A stretch of DNA of 64,000 bases from Aureimonas sp. AU4 (GCF_001463765.1 NZ_BBWK01000048.1:42760-106759); one strand, 5' to 3'; shown: positions 9,373 to 19,014, numbered from the stretch's first letter. The notes: generated from the sequence alone by a model not told the origin. A program made the numbers and translations.

Positions 9373-9759
9373 TTACGGCTGCCAGGCGTCGTAGTCGCCA
9401 GTGACGCGCGGACGCTCTGCGGTGTTGAGCAGCGAGCCCTTCGGCCGGTAGGCGAGACCCGTGCCCGTCAGGTTCGGCGTATGCGGCTTTTCCCAAGGAT
9501 GGGGCGTGTAGCCGTCCTTGGGCGGCGGCGTATCGGTGCGGTGGTGCATCCAGCCATGCCAGCCGGGACCGATCGCGCTCGCCTCGGCAGGACCGTTGTA
9601 GATCACCCAGCGGCGCTTTCCGTCGGCGGTCTGGTAGTAGACGTTGCCGCTCTCGTCCTCGCCCACGCGCTGGCCGAACCGCCACGTGTGAAACCGCGTG
9701 CCGATGGTCTGGCCGTTCCACCAGGTGAAGATTTCCGTCAGCCACTTCATGAGGGTCAT
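9373..9759 (-). CDS. NADH:ubiquinone oxidoreductase subunit NDUFA12-family protein
   Basis: A 128-residue protein with the NDUFA12/B17.2 signature: IFTWWNGQTIGTRFHTWRFG, then the YYQTADGKRRWVIYNG core and WHGWMHHRTDTPP. In mitochondria and in alphaproteobacteria such as Paracoccus this is an accessory subunit of complex I. It lies about 49 kb from the nuo operon in this window, as is usual in alphaproteobacteria, and is paired with the DUF2155 gene. Soluble, no signal peptide. A start two residues later (ATG of MKWLTE) is possible. Confidence 0.92.
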   Translation of the reverse strand: MTLMKWLTEIFTWWNGQTIGTRFHTWRFGQRVGEDESGNVYYQTADGKRRWVIYNGPAEASAIGPGWHGWMHHRTDTPPPKDGYTPHPWEKPHTPNLTGTGLAYRPKGSLLNTAERPRVTGDYDAWQP

Positions 9760-9837
9760 GCGAATGCCGCTCCGTCTCGTCGGCGCCGTTATCGTGCCGC
9801 GCCCCGCAAATGTCCATGGCGAACCGCTGCCGCGACG

Positions 9838-10332
9838 CTATGCGAGGCGCTTCTCCATCACCACGAGGTCGATGCCCGCCGTCTCGGACGGCGCAGCCGC
9901 CGGGCCCGTGACCGCAAAGCCCCGGCGCTCGTAGAAGCGCAGGGCTCCGGCGTTGGCGAGTTCGACCTCCAGCCGGATGCGTCGCGCGTCCGGGAAGGCG
10001 TTCTTGATCTCGGCAAGGAGATCGCTTCCTATGCCGCGCCCCTGCGCCTCGGGCAGGACGTAGAGCTGGTGGAGCGCCACCAGCTTGCCGTCGGCCGCCG
10101 CCGCGTAGGCCATGCCCAGTAGCCGCGAGCCGTCGTCGGCGACGACGAATTCGGACGAGGGACGAGCGAGATGGCCGGCCAGCCGGCTCGGCGTGTGCCA
10201 GGCGGCCGTGATCTGCTCGACACGGTCCGACCCGTAGATACCGTCGTAGGTCGCGTGCCACGTCTCGCCGAGAAGGCGGCTGACGCGGGCCAGGTCCGCC
10301 TTGCCGCCCGTTCGCAGGAAGACCGGCGTCAC
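9838..10332 (-). CDS. GNAT family N-acetyltransferase (downstream of gatB)
   Basis: A 164-residue GCN5-related acetyltransferase. The acetyl-CoA-binding motif A is visible as [17 protein letters not shown] and motif B as [13 protein letters not shown]. The acceptor substrate is unknown. The start is a GTG that overlaps the gatB stop codon as GTGA, so translation is coupled to gatB. A second, unrelated-looking GNAT gene sits between gatC and gatA, which is unusual. Confidence 0.85.
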   Translation of the reverse strand: MTPVFLRTGGKADLARVSRLLGETWHATYDGIYGSDRVEQITAAWHTPSRLAGHLARPSSEFVVADDGSRLLGMAYAAAADGKLVALHQLYVLPEAQGRGIGSDLLAEIKNAFPDARRIRLEVELANAGALRFYERRGFAVTGPAAAPSETAGIDLVVMEKRLA

Positions 10333-11825
10333 GGCAGGTTCAGCTTGGCCTTCACAAGGTCGTTCACGCTCTGGGGATTGGCCTTGCCGCCGGTCGCCTT
10401 CATGACCTGGCCGACGAACCAGCCGGCGAGCGTCGGCTTCGCCTGAGCCTGCGCGACCTTGTCGGGGTTGGCGGCGATCACCTCGTCCACCGCCCGCTCG
10501 ATCGCGCCGGTATCGGTGACCTGTCGCAGGCCGCGACTCTCGACGATCTCTCGCGCGTCGCCGCCCTCGTTCCAGAGGATCTCGAAGACGTCCTTGGCGA
10601 TCTTTCCGGAGATCGTGCCCTCCCGAACGAGATCGAGCAGGGTCCCGAGTTGGGCGCCAGAGACCGGCGTCTCCTCGATGCCCCTGCCGGATTTGTTGAG
10701 CGCGCCGAGAAGGTCGTTGATGACCCAGTTGGCGGCTTGCTTGGCGTCGCGTCCCTCGGCGACGCCCTCGAAGAAGTCCGCGATCGCCTTTTCCGACACC
10801 AGGATCGAGGCGTCGTAAGGCGACAGGCCCGAGGCGATCAACCGCTGGCGCTTGTCGTCGGGCAGTTCCGGCAGGTCTTTCGCCAGGTCCTCGACGAAGG
10901 CATCGTCGAATTCGAGCGGCAGAAGGTCCGGATCGGGGAAGTAGCGGTAGTCGTGCGCGTCCTCCTTGGACCGCATGGCGCGCGTCTCGCCCTTCACGGG
11001 GTCGAAGAGCCGCGTCTCCTGGTCGATCTCGCCGCCCTCCTCGAGGATCGCGATCTGGCGTCGGGCCTCCGACTCGATCGCCTGACCGACGAAGCGGATC
11101 GAATTGACGTTCTTGATCTCGCAGCGCGTGCCGAAAGCGCCGCCCGGCCGGCGTACGGACACGTTGACGTCGGCGCGCATGGAGCCCTCGTCCATGTTGC
11201 CGTCGCACGTGCCGAGATAGCGCAGGATCGTGCGCAGCTTGGTGAGATAGGCGCGTGCCTCGTCGGACGAGCGCATGTCGGGCTTGGAGACGATCTCCAT
11301 CAGCGCCACGCCCGAGCGGTTCAGGTCGACGAAACTCATGGTCGCATGCTGGTCGTGCATCGACTTGCCGGCGTCCTGCTCGAGATGCAGGCGCTCGATT
11401 CCGACCTCGATATCCTCGAAGCCGCCCTTCTGGTCGGGCCCGACCGAGACGATCACGATACCCTCGCCCACGATCGGATGGGCGAACTGCGAGATCTGGT
11501 AGCCCTGCGGCAGGTCCGGATAGAAGTAGTTCTTGCGATCGAAGACCGAGCGGTTGTTGATCTGCGCCTTCAGCCCGAGACCGGTGCGCACGGCTTGGCG
11601 CACGCACTCCTCGTTGATGACCGGCAGCATTCCGGGCATGGCCGCGTCTACAAGGCTGACATTGTCATTGGGCTCGGAGCCGAAGCGCGTGGAAGCGCCC
11701 GAGAAGAGCTTCGCCTCGGACAGGACCTGCGCATGGACCTCCATGCCGATCACGATCTCCCAGTCGCCGGTGGCGCCGGGGATGAACTTCTTCGGGTCGG
11801 GCGTGCGGGTGTCGACGAGAGGCAT
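10329..11825 (-). CDS. gatB: Asp-tRNA(Asn)/Glu-tRNA(Gln) amidotransferase subunit B
   Basis: A 498-residue subunit of GatCAB, which binds the misacylated tRNA and phosphorylates its acyl group before transamidation. It opens with the GatB signature [22 protein letters not shown], has [15 protein letters not shown] [17 protein letters not shown], and closes with the YqeY-like tail domain (from about residue 350) ending KAKLNLP. Presence of gatCAB implies that Gln-tRNA, Asn-tRNA or both are made indirectly. It is separated from gatA by a small ORF and about 100 non-coding bases. Confidence 0.97.
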   Translation of the reverse strand: MPLVDTRTPDPKKFIPGATGDWEIVIGMEVHAQVLSEAKLFSGASTRFGSEPNDNVSLVDAAMPGMLPVINEECVRQAVRTGLGLKAQINNRSVFDRKNYFYPDLPQGYQISQFAHPIVGEGIVIVSVGPDQKGGFEDIEVGIERLHLEQDAGKSMHDQHATMSFVDLNRSGVALMEIVSKPDMRSSDEARAYLTKLRTILRYLGTCDGNMDEGSMRADVNVSVRRPGGAFGTRCEIKNVNSIRFVGQAIESEARRQIAILEEGGEIDQETRLFDPVKGETRAMRSKEDAHDYRYFPDPDLLPLEFDDAFVEDLAKDLPELPDDKRQRLIASGLSPYDASILVSEKAIADFFEGVAEGRDAKQAANWVINDLLGALNKSGRGIEETPVSGAQLGTLLDLVREGTISGKIAKDVFEILWNEGGDAREIVESRGLRQVTDTGAIERAVDEVIAANPDKVAQAQAKPTLAGWFVGQVMKATGGKANPQSVNDLVKAKLNLP

Positions 11826-11925
11826 GGGTGGTCCGGCGTTCGGTCGGTTGGGACGAGGGCTAGATCAAAGGACCAAGCCGTTCAAGGGTATGGCGCAGTG
11901 CGGCGGCAGGCCGTCGCCACGACGC

Positions 11926-12168
11926 TCAGCCGGCGGCGCCCAGCTCCAGCGCGATCGCCCGGCGTTCCGCCTCCGTGTCGCCCGTCCCCATCGGGCGCCC
12001 GGCACGGCGGTACCAGTAGGCGGCGTTGCTCTCGTCGCCCTCGATGCGATGCAGTAAGGCATGGACCCAGGCGGCCGCCTGCGAGGCGTCGTCCTGAACC
12101 AGGGCGTGAGCCCCTTCCCAGTCGCCCGCGGCGAGCCGGTCCAGGGCCTGCCGTGCGGCGTTCACCAC
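11926..12168 (-). CDS. Small hypothetical protein downstream of gatA
   Basis: An 80-residue soluble, alpha-helical protein rich in alanine with three tryptophans ([33 protein letters not shown]). I believe similar short proteins accompany gatA in other Rhizobiales, but no function is known to me. There are two tandem GTG starts (12168 and 12165); the second overlaps the gatA stop as GTGA. That coupling, and codon use like its neighbours, support a real gene. Confidence 0.65.
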   Translation of the reverse strand: MVNAARQALDRLAAGDWEGAHALVQDDASQAAAWVHALLHRIEGDESNAAYWYRRAGRPMGTGDTEAERRAIALELGAAG

Positions 12169-13643
12169 CAGCGTTCCGGCTCGAAACGGCCGGCGGCCTT
12201 CTCGATGACACTTGCGGTGGAGAACAGCGTCTCCTCGTCGAACGGTCGGCCGATAAGCTGGAGTCCGAGCGGCAACCCCTCGGCCGAAAGGCCGGCGGGA
12301 ACGGCGATGCCGGGAAGGCCGGCCATGTTCACGGTGACCGTGAAGATGTCGTTCAGATACATCGCCACCGGATCGGCCGCGAGATCCTCGTCGCCGATGC
12401 CAAAGGCGGCCGAAGGAGTCGCCGGCGTCAGGAACGCGTCCACCCCATCCGCGAACGCGGCCTCGAAGTCGCGCTTGATGAGCGTGCGAACCTTCTGGGC
12501 CTGGAGGTAGTAGGCGTCGTAGTAGCCGGCGGACAGCACGTAGGTGCCGATCATGATGCGGCGTTTCACCTCGCGACCGAAGCCGGCGGCGCGCGTGTTC
12601 TCGTACATCTGCGCGACGTCGCGGCCTGGAACGCGCAGGCCGTAGCGCACGCCATCATAGCGCGCGAGGTTGGACGAGGCTTCGGCGGGGGCGACGATGT
12701 AGTAGGCCGGCAGCGCGTATTTCGTATGTGGCAACGAGACGTCGACGATCTCGGCTCCCGCCTCGCGCAGCATGGCGATGCCGCGCTGCCAGAAGGTTTC
12801 GATCTCGGCGGCCATGCCCTCAACGCGATACTCGCGCGGGATGCCGATGCGCAGGCCCTTCACCGAGCGGCCGATCGCCGCCTCGTAGTCCGGCACGGGC
12901 CGGTCGACCGACGTCGTGTCCTTGGGATCGACCGAGGCCATGGACTTCAGAAGGATCGCGGCGTCGCGAACGTCGCGTGCGATAGGCCCCGCCTGATCCA
13001 GCGACGAGGCGAAGGCCACCGTGCCCCAACGCGAGCAGCGCCCGTAGGTCGGCTTGATGCCGACGGTGCCGGTGAAGGCTGCGGGCTGGCGGATCGAGCC
13101 GCCCGTGTCGGTGGCCGTCGCGCCGGCGCACAGGCGCGCGGCGACCGCCGCGGCCGAGCCGCCCGAGGAGCCGCCCGGCACGAGCTTCATGTCAGAGCCC
13201 TGGCGTCGCCAGGGGTTCACGACCGGGCCGTAGTAGCTCGTCTCGTTGGAGGAGCCCATGGCGAACTCGTCCATGTTGAGCTTGCCGAGCATCACCGCGC
13301 CGTCGGCCCACAGGTTCGCCGTGACGGTCGATTCGTAGCGCGGTTCGAACTTGTCGAGGATGTGCGAGCAGGCCTGCGTATGAACGCCTTCCGTGGCGAA
13401 CAGGTCCTTGATGCCGAGCGGGATGCCCTCCAGGGCGCCGCCGGTTCCCGCCGCGAGCCTCGCGTCGGACGCCGAGGCCATGTCGCGCGCCTTATCGGCG
13501 GTCACGGCGACATAGGCATTGAATGTCTCGTTCGCGGCGTCGATCGCGGACAGATAGCTGTCGGTCAGCTCGCGGGCCGTGAAATCCTTGGCGGCCAGCT
13601 TGTCTCTGGCTTCGGCGATCGTCAGGGCGGTCAGGTCGGTCAT
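12162..13643 (-). CDS. gatA: Asp-tRNA(Asn)/Glu-tRNA(Gln) amidotransferase subunit A
   Basis: A 493-residue amidase-signature enzyme that releases ammonia from glutamine for GatB. The catalytic Ser-cisSer-Lys triad is visible: lysine in [12 protein letters not shown] and the two serines in [13 protein letters not shown]. The start at 13643 gives the exact family length and overlaps the upstream GNAT stop as ATGA; longer in-frame versions run into that gene. Confidence 0.97.
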   Translation of the reverse strand: MTDLTALTIAEARDKLAAKDFTARELTDSYLSAIDAANETFNAYVAVTADKARDMASASDARLAAGTGGALEGIPLGIKDLFATEGVHTQACSHILDKFEPRYESTVTANLWADGAVMLGKLNMDEFAMGSSNETSYYGPVVNPWRRQGSDMKLVPGGSSGGSAAAVAARLCAGATATDTGGSIRQPAAFTGTVGIKPTYGRCSRWGTVAFASSLDQAGPIARDVRDAAILLKSMASVDPKDTTSVDRPVPDYEAAIGRSVKGLRIGIPREYRVEGMAAEIETFWQRGIAMLREAGAEIVDVSLPHTKYALPAYYIVAPAEASSNLARYDGVRYGLRVPGRDVAQMYENTRAAGFGREVKRRIMIGTYVLSAGYYDAYYLQAQKVRTLIKRDFEAAFADGVDAFLTPATPSAAFGIGDEDLAADPVAMYLNDIFTVTVNMAGLPGIAVPAGLSAEGLPLGLQLIGRPFDEETLFSTASVIEKAAGRFEPERWW

Positions 13644-14116
13644 GGCGTCAGTGTCTTTTCGTAGAAGCGCGAGAAGCCGGAATCGGGATAGTCGAGAACC
13701 GCGCCGCAGACGCGAAAGCCGCATCGCTCGTAGAGCCGCCAGGCCGCCTCGAAGCCGGGCGCCTCGCCGGTCTCGAGCACCAGACGCCCGAGCCCCTTGT
13801 CGCGAGCTAGGGCTTCGACGCACTCGAGAAGCCGCGTACCGACGCGCTGTCCGCGAAGGGCGGGATAGGTGAACATGCGCTTCACCTCGCCGAGCTCCTC
13901 GTCATGGATCTTCAGAGAGGCCATTCCGAGCGGCGAGCCAGCCGGATCGCGCATCACGAACACCGTGACGCTCGGTTCCGCCATCTGCTCCACGGTCAGC
14001 TGGAACTGGAATTCGGGCGGCGACAAGGGGCGCATGGTGTCGTTGAGCTCCGCCACCATGGCGCGAACGTCGTCCTGCAGCGGGGTCTCCGCACTGATCG
14101 AGGTCGCGTCCGCCAT
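13640..14116 (-). CDS. GNAT family N-acetyltransferase between gatC and gatA
   Basis: A 158-residue acetyltransferase with GELKR-type [22 protein letters not shown] (motif A, acetyl-CoA pyrophosphate loop) and [13 protein letters not shown] (motif B). It starts one base after the gatC stop and its stop overlaps the gatA start (ATGA), so it is built into the gatC-gatA unit. The substrate is unknown. The start MADATSIS was chosen over an upstream in-frame start inside gatC. Confidence 0.87.
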   Translation of the reverse strand: MADATSISAETPLQDDVRAMVAELNDTMRPLSPPEFQFQLTVEQMAEPSVTVFVMRDPAGSPLGMASLKIHDEELGEVKRMFTYPALRGQRVGTRLLECVEALARDKGLGRLVLETGEAPGFEAAWRLYERCGFRVCGAVLDYPDSGFSRFYEKTLTP

Positions 14117-14117
14117 G

Positions 14118-14405
14118 CTATTCGACGACCTTCGGAACCAAGAAGAAATGGTCCTCGGTTTCGGGCGCGTTGGCCACGATGTCGTCGGCCTTGTGGCCGT
14201 CCGTGACGACATCCCGGCGCTTCTTCATCTCGATCGGAATAACCGAGGTCATCGGCTCGACACCGGAAACGTCGACCTCGCCGAGCTGCTCGACGAAGCC
14301 GAGGATGGCGTTCAGCTCGGCCTGCATCGTCACGACGTCCTCGTCCGACACCGCGATGCGGGCAAGGCGTGCGACGCGGCGAACGGTAGCGGGATCGACT
14401 GACAT
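14118..14405 (-). CDS. gatC: Asp-tRNA(Asn)/Glu-tRNA(Gln) amidotransferase subunit C
   Basis: A 95-residue subunit that wraps around and stabilises GatA. Typical sequence: [20 protein letters not shown], then [20 protein letters not shown] and the C-terminal [14 protein letters not shown]. An SD (GAAGGAA) lies 5 bases before the ATG. It is the first gene of the gatC-GNAT-gatA unit, with a strong promoter candidate and two palindromes just upstream. Confidence 0.96.
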   Translation of the reverse strand: MSVDPATVRRVARLARIAVSDEDVVTMQAELNAILGFVEQLGEVDVSGVEPMTSVIPIEMKKRRDVVTDGHKADDIVANAPETEDHFFLVPKVVE

Positions 14406-14416
14406 GCGGTTCCTTC

Positions 14417-14441
14417 AGCGTCGGCAATGGATGCCGACGCT
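14417..14441. promoter_or_regulatory. Perfect inverted repeat overlapping the gatC -10 and start region
   Basis: Two 10-bp arms (14417-14426 and 14432-14441) with a 5-base centre, ending 12 bases from the gatC start codon. It overlaps the -10 box and the predicted transcription start, so it may be an operator rather than an RNA hairpin; if transcription starts upstream it would fold just before the SD. Confidence 0.5.
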
Positions 14442-14467
14442 ATACCGGCGGGTCCGGACCCGCGCAA
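14439..14467 (-). promoter_or_regulatory. Candidate gatC promoter with palindromic spacer
   Basis: On the minus strand, TTGCGC (14462-14467), a 17-base spacer and TATAGC (14439-14444). Most of the spacer is part of a perfect 16-bp palindrome, GCGGGTCCGGACCCGC, at 14448-14463. Predicted transcription start is near 14432. Confidence 0.55.
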
Positions 14468-14504
14468 CGCCGCGCGCGGCGCGAGAGCCTTCGCGCGAAG
14501 CCGC

Positions 14505-15206
14505 TCAGATATCGAAGGGCTTACCCACCTCGGGCACGAGAATGCGGCTGGCCTCGTCCTCCATGGCGTCCTTGAACTTGTCCGGATTGGGATCGAGGAT
14601 CGAAAGCGTGCCGTAGTGCAGCGGGATGATCTTCTCGAAGTTGAAGTAGCGGCGGCAGGCGAGCGCCGCGACCGCCGCGCCCATGGTCAGCCGGTCGCCG
14701 ACCGGGACGAGGCCGATCTTGGGATGGTGAAGCTCCTCGATGATCGCCATGTCGCCGAAGATGTCCGTGTCGCCCATATGATAGACGCTGCCGCCCTCGG
14801 CGAAATGGAGCACCACGCCGTTCGGCATGCCGAGATAGGTGACGGTTCCGTTCTCCTCGACCGAGCCCGAGGAGTGGAAGGCCTGGGTCAGCGTGACGGA
14901 GAAGTCGTCGAACTTGACCGTTCCGCCGGTATTGGCGGGCTCGATCTTCTCGATGCCCTTCTTCGACAGCCACTGCACGAGCTCGAACGTGCCGACGACG
15001 CTGGCACCCGTGCGCTTGGCAATGTCGATCGTGTTGCCGACATGGTCGAAATGGCCGTGCGTCAGGACGATATGGGTCGTCCCCTTCGTCGCCTCGGCAA
15101 CGTCGCCCTTGAAGTGAGGGTTCCCGGTCAGAAACGGGTCGATCAGGATCACCGCCGATCCGCTCTCGATTCGAAAGGCCGAATGGCCGAAATAGGTCAT
15201 CTTCAT
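14505..15206 (-). CDS. UPF0173 metal-dependent hydrolase (metallo-beta-lactamase fold)
   Basis: A 233-residue protein starting MKMTYFGHSAFRIE, with the metal-binding motif LTHGHFDHVGN (HxHxDH), the later ligand in FHSSGSV, VYHMGDTDIFGDM with the bridging aspartate, and HYGT near the end. This matches the UPF0173/YtkL group of the metallo-beta-lactamase superfamily; the physiological substrate is unknown. The start at 15206 gives the family N-terminus; a TTG eight codons upstream overlaps the GAGGAG ribosome site. It is divergent from ruvX. Confidence 0.9.
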   Translation of the reverse strand: MKMTYFGHSAFRIESGSAVILIDPFLTGNPHFKGDVAEATKGTTHIVLTHGHFDHVGNTIDIAKRTGASVVGTFELVQWLSKKGIEKIEPANTGGTVKFDDFSVTLTQAFHSSGSVEENGTVTYLGMPNGVVLHFAEGGSVYHMGDTDIFGDMAIIEELHHPKIGLVPVGDRLTMGAAVAALACRRYFNFEKIIPLHYGTLSILDPNPDKFKDAMEDEASRILVPEVGKPFDI

Positions 15207-15304
15207 GGGCGGGTCCGACTCCTCGCGCAAATAGCCGGCCGACGCGTCGTGGCCGGCCAGACGCTAAGCTAGGATCGCGCGCGACCGATCAAGACGAGGT
15301 GTGA

Positions 15305-15796
15305 GTGGGAATCATCGATATCGGCGAGTTGCTCGCCTGCCTGCCGTCGAACTCGACGATCGCGGGGCTCGACCTCGGGACGAAGACAATCGGCGTCGCC
15401 GTCTCGGATCTCGGCCTCGCCTTCGCGACGCCGCGCCACACCATCGCCCGGCGCAAGTTCACGCAGGACGCCGAGGAACTGCGCCGCGCGCTCGACGAGG
15501 CGCGCGCCGGCGCGATCGTGCTCGGTCTGCCGCTGAACATGGATGGTTCGGAGGGACCTCGTGCGCAGTCGAGTCGCGCCTTCGCCCGCAACTACGCGCG
15601 TCTCGACCCGCGCCCGATCGTCCTGTGGGACGAGCGACTTTCGACGGTGGCCGCCGAGCGGGGCATGATCGAGATGGACCTGTCGCGCCGCCGCCGCGCC
15701 GAGCGAATCGACGCGGCGGCGGCGAGCTTCATCCTTCAGGGCGCGCTGGACAGGCTCGCGGTTCTGTTCGAGGCAGATGAGCGGGAGTTGCGCTGA
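15305..15796 (+). CDS. ruvX: Holliday junction resolvase-like / pre-16S rRNA nuclease YqgF
   Basis: A 163-residue RNase H-fold protein of the YqgF family, needed for 16S rRNA 5'-end maturation in E. coli and also called RuvX. Motifs: [17 protein letters not shown] (first catalytic aspartate), [25 protein letters not shown] and the C-terminal [12 protein letters not shown]. Starts with GTG at 15305 preceded by GAGG; an adjacent GTG at 15301 is in another frame. The last 61 bases overlap the convergent membrane protein gene. Confidence 0.93.
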   Translation: MGIIDIGELLACLPSNSTIAGLDLGTKTIGVAVSDLGLAFATPRHTIARRKFTQDAEELRRALDEARAGAIVLGLPLNMDGSEGPRAQSSRAFARNYARLDPRPIVLWDERLSTVAAERGMIEMDLSRRRRAERIDAAAASFILQGALDRLAVLFEADERELR

Positions 15797-16071
15797 CGCA
15801 CCGCGCTGAACCAGGCCCCAACCGCTCTTCGCCTGCGGAACGCGAAGACGGAAACCACGATCAGCGAGTCGAGAATCAGCGCCCGAACGACGAGAGGCGG
15901 CAGGGTCTCAGGCGCCACGCCCAGCGCCGCTGCGTAGAGACCGAAGACATGGTCGTAGAGCGCGCGTGAGAAGAAGAGCATGCCGAAGTTCAGGTCGTGG
16001 GAGGCGAGGCCGAGCCACAGCGCGAGAAACGACATCGGCGCGAACCACAGTGTGAGAAACCAGCGCATCAT
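15736..16071 (-). CDS. Small membrane protein, probably DUF6105
   Basis: An 111-residue protein with an N-terminal membrane segment ([20 protein letters not shown]), a second hydrophobic stretch around residues 62-76 ([18 protein letters not shown]), then an arginine-rich tail. The sequence pattern RWFL-LW-P-SFL-LW-GLA--DLNFG resembles the rhizobial family I know as DUF6105; function unknown. The start ATGATG overlaps the stop of the 173-residue gene upstream. The C-terminal 20 residues lie antisense to the end of ruvX. Confidence 0.65.
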   Translation of the reverse strand: MMRWFLTLWFAPMSFLALWLGLASHDLNFGMLFFSRALYDHVFGLYAAALGVAPETLPPLVVRALILDSLIVVSVFAFRRRRAVGAWFSAVRQRNSRSSASNRTASLSSAP

Positions 16072-16589
16072 CCCCTCTTTTCGGAGGTGCCCGGCAACTC
16101 ACCGCCTCGCGGCTGGCGGGGGATCGAGGCGTCCAACGCGAGAAGCGCCCGGCGCAACTCCATCTCGTCCTCCGGTTCATCCGGTGCGAACAGGCAGTTG
16201 TCGAACGCAAAGGCGAGGACCGTGAGCGCGACCGACCATAAGGCCAGATCGACGCGCGACACGACGCTGGCAAAGGGTGCGTCGAACAGAAGGGCCGCCA
16301 GGACGAAGGCGAAGGAGATGCCGAGACCGACGAAGGCGAGGCCCTCGCCCCGTCGGACGGTTTCGGCATCGCGCGAGTGAATGTGAAAAAGCGCAGCGGC
16401 CGGAATCGCCGCGGCGCCCATCGAGAGAACGACGAGCAGGCCCTGCTCCGCGCCGCCTGCCGCCGGCGGGTCGAGCGGGACGCCGAACAAAACCTCACGA
16501 CCGGACGTCGCGGTAAGCTGGGTCAGCGCGGTCACCGCGTGGAAGCCGGACCAGGCGGCCAGCGCGAAGGAACTGGGAAGGCGAATCAC
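16068..16589 (-). CDS. Multi-pass membrane protein of unknown function
   Basis: A 173-residue protein with about four hydrophobic segments (near residues 8-28, 46-66, 84-103 and 113-130) and an acidic/basic C-terminal tail. I do not recognise a family. The start is a GTG with an excellent AGGAGA six bases upstream. Its gene overlaps the DUF6105-like gene by ATGA, so the two form a unit. A consensus CtrA box lies about 20 bases upstream of the start codon, which suggests cell-cycle control. Confidence 0.7.
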   Translation of the reverse strand: MIRLPSSFALAAWSGFHAVTALTQLTATSGREVLFGVPLDPPAAGGAEQGLLVVLSMGAAAIPAAALFHIHSRDAETVRRGEGLAFVGLGISFAFVLAALLFDAPFASVVSRVDLALWSVALTVLAFAFDNCLFAPDEPEDEMELRRALLALDASIPRQPRGGELPGTSEKRG

Positions 16590-16608
16590 CGGCGCTCTCC
16601 TGCATCCG

Positions 16609-16624
16609 TTAACAAGGCGTTAAC
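16609..16624. promoter_or_regulatory. CtrA-type binding box
   Basis: TTAA (16609-16612), seven bases, TTAAC (16620-16624) is an exact match to the CtrA consensus TTAA-N7-TTAA(C). It is the core of a perfect inverted repeat CCGTTAAC-N5-GTTAACGG. It lies between the start of the 173-residue membrane protein gene (20 bases away) and pyrB (124 bases away). Confidence 0.6.
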
Positions 16625-16706
16625 GGCAGGGTCTGGGATCGGCTCCCGCGCCGCAAACGATACCATTCGTTAGGGTTAACGGAACGGCGACCGTGCGGCC
16701 GATCGC

Positions 16707-16735
16707 CTTGTGGAGCGGGATGCCATCGCCTATAG
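16707..16735 (+). promoter_or_regulatory. Candidate pyrB promoter
   Basis: CTTGTG, a 17-base spacer and CTATAG, close to CTTGAC-N17-CTATAT. The predicted transcription start is only about 6 bases before the pyrB ATG at 16748, giving an almost leaderless mRNA. Confidence 0.5.
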
Positions 16736-16747
16736 CCCGGCTTCAGG

Positions 16748-17707
16748 ATGACAGACCCCACGCGCCCCGGAACCGCTCCGCACCGACACCTGCTTGGCAT
16801 AGCCGGGCTGTCGCTTCCCGACATTCACGAGCTGATGGATCGCGCCGACGTTGCCGTGTCGGTGAGCCTTGGGCTCGACAAGAAGAAGACGGCGCTCAGG
16901 GGCCGGACCCAGATCAACCTCTTCTTCGAGGCCTCGACGCGGACGCAGGCGTCCTTCGAGCTGGCCGGAAAGCGCCTCGGCGCCGATGTCATGAACATGT
17001 CGGTCGCCAACTCTTCGGTGAAGAAGGGCGAGACGCTCATCGACACGGCGATGACGCTGAACGCCATGCGGCCAGACATCCTGGTCGTGCGTCACCATGC
17101 GGCAGGCGCGGTCGCGCTCCTGGCGCAGAAGGTCGCCTGCTCGGTCGTCAACGCCGGAGACGGCGCGCACGAACACCCGACGCAGGCGCTGCTCGACGCC
17201 CTCACGATCCGTCGCCGCAAGGGACGCGTTGCGCGCCTCATCGTGACGATCTGCGGCGATGTCCTGCATAGCCGCGTCGCGCGCTCCAACATTCTGCTTC
17301 TCAACGCGCTCGGCGCGGAGGTGCGCGTCGTCGCGCCATCGACGCTGCTCCCGGCCGGCATCGAGGACATGGGCGTGCGCGTCTTCCGTCGCATGGAGGA
17401 AGGGCTCGCGGGCGCCGACGTCGTCATGATGCTGCGGCTGCAGCGCGAGCGGATGCAGGGCTCCTTCGTGCCCTCCGTGCGCGAGTACTTCCGCTTCTTC
17501 GGCCTCGACGCGCAGAAGCTCGGTCACGCCAAGCCCGATGCGCTGGTCATGCATCCCGGTCCCATGAACCGGGGCGTCGAGATTGCATCCGAGATTGCGG
17601 ACGGACCGCAGAGCGTCATCGAGGAACAGGTCGAGATGGGCGTCGCCGTCCGGATGGCCGTGATGGAGTGGATGATGGACGCGAACGCGGCTGGAGCGGC
17701 CCGATGA
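16748..17707 (+). CDS. pyrB: Aspartate carbamoyltransferase catalytic subunit
   Basis: A 319-residue enzyme that condenses carbamoyl phosphate and aspartate in pyrimidine synthesis. It shows the carbamoyl-phosphate motif [42 protein letters not shown] and the aspartate loop [11 protein letters not shown], with [13 protein letters not shown] near the end. No regulatory pyrI gene is adjacent; instead its stop overlaps a degenerate dihydroorotase (ATGA), the arrangement of dodecameric PyrB-PyrC' complexes. The mRNA leader may be very short. Confidence 0.97.
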   Translation: MTDPTRPGTAPHRHLLGIAGLSLPDIHELMDRADVAVSVSLGLDKKKTALRGRTQINLFFEASTRTQASFELAGKRLGADVMNMSVANSSVKKGETLIDTAMTLNAMRPDILVVRHHAAGAVALLAQKVACSVVNAGDGAHEHPTQALLDALTIRRRKGRVARLIVTICGDVLHSRVARSNILLLNALGAEVRVVAPSTLLPAGIEDMGVRVFRRMEEGLAGADVVMMLRLQRERMQGSFVPSVREYFRFFGLDAQKLGHAKPDALVMHPGPMNRGVEIASEIADGPQSVIEEQVEMGVAVRMAVMEWMMDANAAGAAR

Positions 17708-19014
17708 ACACCGCGCGTCCGCTTGCGGTCACGAACGTCCGCATCCTCGACCCCTCGCGCAAACTCGACGCGGTGGGCACGGTTCTCGTGCGCGACGGCG
17801 TGATTCTCTCGGCCTCCGGCGGGGCCGCCGCCGTTCCCGATGGTGCGGAGACGATCGACGGTTCGGGCCTCGCCTGCCTGCCCGGCCTCGTGGACGCACG
17901 TGTCTTCGTCGGGGAGCCGGGCGGCGAGCACCGCGAGACGATCCGTTCGGCGGGCCGTGCCGCGGCGGCCGGAGGCGTCACGTCCATCCTCGTCATGCCC
18001 GACACCGATCCGGTGATCGACGACGTGGCGCTGGCGGAATTCATCGTGCGCACGGCGCGCGAGACCTCGGCCGTCAACGTCTTTCCCGCCGCCGCGCTGA
18101 CGCGCGGCCTGCGCGGCGAGGAGATGACGGAAATCGGCCTCCTGTCTGGGGCGGGCGTGCGCGCCTTCACGGACGGCCGGCATACGTTGCGCAACAACGG
18201 CCTGATGCGGCGGATCATGACCTATGCGGGCGACTTCGACGCGCTCGTGATGCATGAGACGCAAGATGCGGATCTCGCGGGGTCCGGCGTCGTCACGGAA
18301 GGCCTGCTGGCTTCCTGGCTGGGCCTGCCGGCGATACCGCGCGAGGCGGAGGTGATCCCGCTCGAGCGCGACCTTCGCCTCGCCGCCCTGACGGGTGCTC
18401 GCTATCACGCGGCCCAGATTTCCACCGCCCTTTCGGCGGAGGCCATGCGCCGCGCCAAGCGCGACCGCGTCCGGGCGACGGCAGGCGTCTCGATCGCCCA
18501 TCTCTCGCTCAACGAGAACGACATCGGCGAGTACCGGACCTTCTTCCGTCTGTCGCCGCCCCTGCGCAGCGAAGACGATCGCCAGGCCATGATCGAGGCG
18601 CTGGCCGACGGGACGATCGACATCGTCTGTTCCTCGCACGACCCGCAGGACGCGGACGGCAAGCGCCGCCCCTTCGCGGAGGCCGAGAGCGGCGCGATCG
18701 GGTTGGAAACGCTTCTTCCCGCGCTTTTGCGCCTCCATCATACCGACCGCGTTCCGCTGCTGCGGCTTCTGGAGGCGGTGACGTCGGCGCCGGCCGAGCT
18801 GTTGCGGCTCGATCGCGGCACGCTCCAGCCCGGCCGCCCCGGCGATCTCACGCTGGTCGATCTCGACGCCCCCTTCGTCTTCACCAAGGACCGGATCGGC
18901 TCGCGCTCGAAGAACACGGCCTTTGAAAACGCACGCTTCCAGGGCGCGGTAATGCGAACGATCGTGGGGGGTCGGACGGTGTTCGAGCACGATGCGCGGA
19001 GCGTTGCGGCATGA
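17704..19014 (+). CDS. pyrC: Dihydroorotase homologue, probably non-catalytic (PyrC')
   Basis: A 436-residue amidohydrolase-fold protein of the pyrB-linked dihydroorotase group. The metal-binding HxH that should follow GLVD is missing: residues 64-70 read DARVFVG where active enzymes have DxHxHxR. The loop [21 protein letters not shown] and [13 protein letters not shown] are conserved group features. In Pseudomonas-type systems such a subunit is structural and holds the PyrB trimers together, and a separate pyrC supplies activity; by homology the same is inferred here. Coupled to pyrB upstream and plsY downstream by ATGA overlaps. Confidence 0.85.
   Translation: MNTARPLAVTNVRILDPSRKLDAVGTVLVRDGVILSASGGAAAVPDGAETIDGSGLACLPGLVDARVFVGEPGGEHRETIRSAGRAAAAGGVTSILVMPDTDPVIDDVALAEFIVRTARETSAVNVFPAAALTRGLRGEEMTEIGLLSGAGVRAFTDGRHTLRNNGLMRRIMTYAGDFDALVMHETQDADLAGSGVVTEGLLASWLGLPAIPREAEVIPLERDLRLAALTGARYHAAQISTALSAEAMRRAKRDRVRATAGVSIAHLSLNENDIGEYRTFFRLSPPLRSEDDRQAMIEALADGTIDIVCSSHDPQDADGKRRPFAEAESGAIGLETLLPALLRLHHTDRVPLLRLLEAVTSAPAELLRLDRGTLQPGRPGDLTLVDLDAPFVFTKDRIGSRSKNTAFENARFQGAVMRTIVGGRTVFEHDARSVAA

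Noticed and set aside
10650..13664. A 1004-codon open frame on the plus strand
   Set aside because: It lies antisense to gatB, the small ORF and gatA. High GC keeps the reverse frame free of stops; the product has no recognisable motifs.
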